A DNA stretch of 8,953 nucleotides from JBHJHK01 sp050330975. Its GTDB lineage: Bacteria > Pseudomonadota > Gammaproteobacteria > Competibacterales > Competibacteraceae. The notes beneath the pieces are model-generated. The model saw nothing but the letters and a program-made list of their open reading frames with translations. It was not told the DNA's origin and ran no database searches. Within the stretch, counting starts at the first letter, position 1. The number at the start of each line of letters is the position of its first letter. The position numbers were made by a program, and so were the translations under genes. Below, one piece after another: positions 7,192 through 8,953 of the stretch. Where the stretch lies: NCBI GenBank assembly GCA_050330975.1, contig JBHJHK010000088.1, positions 1 to 8,953 of the forward strand, given 5' to 3'.

Positions 7192-8389
7192 TCAGCCATT
7201 GGTTTAAAACGGGGATGGTCCGCAGCAGCGGTTGGCCGCGGGCAAAGAGCCAGGTGAACAGGGTTTGAAAGTGGCGCTTGCGCTTTTCGGTGAGCGTTCC
7301 TACTAAAAAGGTAGAGATAAAAATCAATAAAAGCAAGCCAAAAGCAACTTGGGTTTGGGAAGCATCTAATGCAAACCATTTTTCGGCGTTGACAATCAAG
7401 GGATAATGGAGCAAATAGAGGGTAAAGGTATAGGAAGCCAAGAAGGCGGCGGGGCGTTGGATGACGAGCAATCCCTCGAATTGGCTACAACGGGCACAAT
7501 GGATGTTGGCCACCACCAAGGCTCCCACTACATAGTCGGCGAGGTAGGCGTTGGCCCTTGCCAAAGGCCAGCCTTCAAAGGGCCACAGGGCCTGGCTAGC
7601 CAGGGCTAGATCATCAAATAAACCGCTGGTTTTAAAAGCAAAAAAACCAAAAACAGTCAACCAAAACCCCAGCCTGCCCACGGGCTTAGACAAGGTCCAC
7701 CGGTGGCTGTAACGGTGGAGAGCCACCCCCATCAACCACACGGGCCACAATAACCACAACTGATATCCCACCAGCAAAAGCACCACAACAAGCCAAAAGA
7801 ATCGTTTGAAGCCGCGATAGAATACGGCGAATGCAAAGAGAATGTAATACCACACTTCGTATCCCAATGACCAATAGGGGATGAGGGCATAGGGTTCTTC
7901 ACTGAGGGTCCAGACTTCGCCGAGAAAAAACAGATGTAAAACCAAATAGAGATAAAATTTATCGTATTGATAGAAATTTTCGTAAGCTGCGGGTAGGTAG
8001 ACCTTTCCCAGGGCGCAGATGGCGAAGGTGAGCAGCAAGATGGGCAGGGCGACGGAGTAGATCCGCGCCCCCCGGCGGATGAGATAGTCCTGGAGGCCCA
8101 AGGGTCTTTGCCAGGTACTGGCGGCGATGACAAACCCCGACAACACAAAGAAGGCCATGACCGCCTGGTGGCCAAAGGTGATGTGAACACCCACACCAAA
8201 GGAGAGGGCGGGGAGATGGTCGTGGACCACGAGCAGCGCCGCGCTGAACCGCACAATGTCCAAGTAAGTCGACAATGCTGGGTCCATGCTTTGGACCGGC
8301 GCTCCTCGGTTGGCCGGGGGAGGCATCGCGACGGCAGCTGACTCCCTGGAGGCCGAGGCGGTGGTGGTTAAAGGGCGGCTCACGGCCAT
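7184..8389 (-). CDS. Acyltransferase 3 family (OafA/YrhL-like) integral membrane protein
   Basis: The 401-residue product belongs to the acyltransferase 3 family, inner-membrane enzymes that usually move acetyl or other acyl groups onto extracytoplasmic sugars such as O-antigen, peptidoglycan or exopolysaccharide. About 35 soluble N-terminal residues rich in Ala, Ser, Thr and Pro come first. The first membrane helix then carries the family hallmark L-D-I-V-R47 followed by H56 and H58. F-F-V-L-S-G-F (80-86) and a Y-W-S-L-G-Y-E178 motif follow, the latter a variant of the usual W-S-L-x-x-E. About ten hydrophobic helices can be traced, ending with a basic tail. The acceptor cannot be told from the sequence, and no polysaccharide genes are nearby. 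The ATG at 8389 is preferred over the GTG at 8398 because GAGGTG lies six bases upstream of it; an internal ATG at codon 35 would also leave the core intact. The gene overlaps tmcA by ten bases. Its AT-rich middle (about 7300-8000) differs from its neighbours. Confidence 0.88.
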   Translation of the reverse strand: MAVSRPLTTTASASRESAAVAMPPPANRGAPVQSMDPALSTYLDIVRFSAALLVVHDHLPALSFGVGVHITFGHQAVMAFFVLSGFVIAASTWQRPLGLQDYLIRRGARIYSVALPILLLTFAICALGKVYLPAAYENFYQYDKFYLYLVLHLFFLGEVWTLSEEPYALIPYWSLGYEVWYYILFAFAVFYRGFKRFFWLVVVLLLVGYQLWLLWPVWLMGVALHRYSHRWTLSKPVGRLGFWLTVFGFFAFKTSGLFDDLALASQALWPFEGWPLARANAYLADYVVGALVVANIHCARCSQFEGLLVIQRPAAFLASYTFTLYLLHYPLIVNAEKWFALDASQTQVAFGLLLLIFISTFLVGTLTEKRKRHFQTLFTWLFARGQPLLRTIPVLNQWLRP

Positions 8390-8953
8390 GGCCGACACCT
8401 CGTCGAGGGTGGGGGTTGAGGGGATCGGTGGGCTAATAGATGCTGGATGGCCCAGCGCAGGGTCTCGAACACGGCGGCCCGGCCCCTCAAATGGGTCCTG
8501 GCGGCAACCTCCTGGGGGGGGTGGCGTTGGAGGACCTTAGCCACCGCCACAGCCCAGGGGGCTTCTGTCAAGGGGCAGGGTACCCGTCCGGCCGCCTGCC
8601 ACACCAGGGGCTCTAGGGCGTGGATGACGCTTTCATAGGGGCGCTCCCCCCGAGCAAAGCCCGCTGCCACCTCGAGGTATGCCGCCGGAAAGTCATCACG
8701 GGATCCCTGGGGATCAGCGGCCAGGGCCGCCACCAGGGCGGGATCAAGGTCCCGCCACAGGTCGGGGAGCAAAAGCCGCAACTGGGTGCGAAACCGCGGG
8801 CGCAGCCGGCGAAAGAGCTCACTGCCCGTCGGCGACAGGGGTTTTAGCACCAAGACACTGTAGCTGCCGCTGGTGGCTTCCCGGGTGATCCCCAGGCGCA
8901 CCGGCCAGTAGTCGCCACGGCGCCAGAACCGCAGCACAGGCGCCGTGGCGCCG
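8380..8953 (-). CDS. tmcA: tRNA(Met) cytidine acetyltransferase TmcA, C-terminal part only
   Basis: The frame is open to the right edge, so only about the last 190 residues of a roughly 670-700-residue protein are present. TmcA uses acetyl-CoA and ATP to form N4-acetylcytidine at the wobble position of elongator tRNA-Met, which helps prevent misreading of isoleucine codons. The visible part begins near the end of the GNAT acetyltransferase domain: F-W-R-R, then V-R-L-G, R-E-A-T-S-G-S-Y and L-x-P-L-S, matching the F-W-x-R...V-R-x-G...R-E-A-S-S-G block of E. coli TmcA. The C-terminal helical tRNA-binding tail follows (A-G-F-A-R-G-x-R-P-Y, later V-A-K-V-L-Q and E-V-A-A-R), longer than in E. coli but like that of other proteobacteria. 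The helicase domain and start lie outside the window. The last ten bases, ATGGCCGTGA, also contain the acyltransferase start codon. Confidence 0.82.
   Translation of the reverse strand, partial: GATAPVLRFWRRGDYWPVRLGITREATSGSYSVLVLKPLSPTGSELFRRLRPRFRTQLRLLLPDLWRDLDPALVAALAADPQGSRDDFPAAYLEVAAGFARGERPYESVIHALEPLVWQAAGRVPCPLTEAPWAVAVAKVLQRHPPQEVAARTHLRGRAAVFETLRWAIQHLLAHRSPQPPPSTRCRPWP
8396..8401 (-). promoter_or_regulatory. Ribosome binding site for the acyltransferase, inside tmcA
   Basis: GAGGTG on the minus strand lies six bases before the ATG at 8389, a normal spacing. This decides for that ATG over the upstream in-frame GTG at 8398, which is itself part of the site. Its position within tmcA indicates that the two genes are translated from one message. 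Confidence 0.6.

Overview
This is a GC-rich, densely coding bacterial window holding six genes, two of them cut by the window edges. The organism is probably a proteobacterium, most likely a gammaproteobacterium. This rests on a TmcA-type tRNA acetyltransferase together with a GbcA/GbcB/GbdR-like glycine betaine cluster, both best known from Pseudomonas and its relatives. No rRNA or other phylogenetic marker is present, so the assignment is an inference.

Positions 1-3086 (minus strand) are one continuous open reading frame of at least 1028 codons running off the left edge. It encodes a large membrane protein of no family I can name. A central segment resembles the S1-S4 voltage-sensor fold of ion-transport proteins, but no channel pore motif is visible. 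A divergent intergenic region of about 390 bases (3087-3476) separates it from the next operon.

Positions 3477-5837 (plus strand) carry a tight two-gene operon: a Rieske non-heme iron oxygenase closely resembling the glycine betaine monooxygenase subunit GbcA, and directly after it its reductase partner GbcB (FAD, NAD and [2Fe-2S] domains). Together they should demethylate glycine betaine to dimethylglycine. Convergent to them, at 5927-7063 (minus), is a GlxA-family AraC-type regulator of the GbdR kind, the expected activator of this pathway. The enzymes for later steps (dimethylglycine and sarcosine oxidation) and betaine transporters are not in the window.

Positions 7184-8953 (minus strand) hold the C-terminal end of a tmcA-like gene, which makes N4-acetylcytidine in elongator tRNA-Met, followed by an overlapping acyltransferase-3 family membrane protein. 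The overlap and a ribosome binding site placed inside tmcA suggest coupled translation. The acyltransferase gene is visibly more AT-rich than its surroundings, so it may have been acquired separately.

I saw no rRNA, tRNA, CRISPR array, insertion sequence or phage gene. The least explained item is the giant voltage-sensor-like membrane protein on the left.
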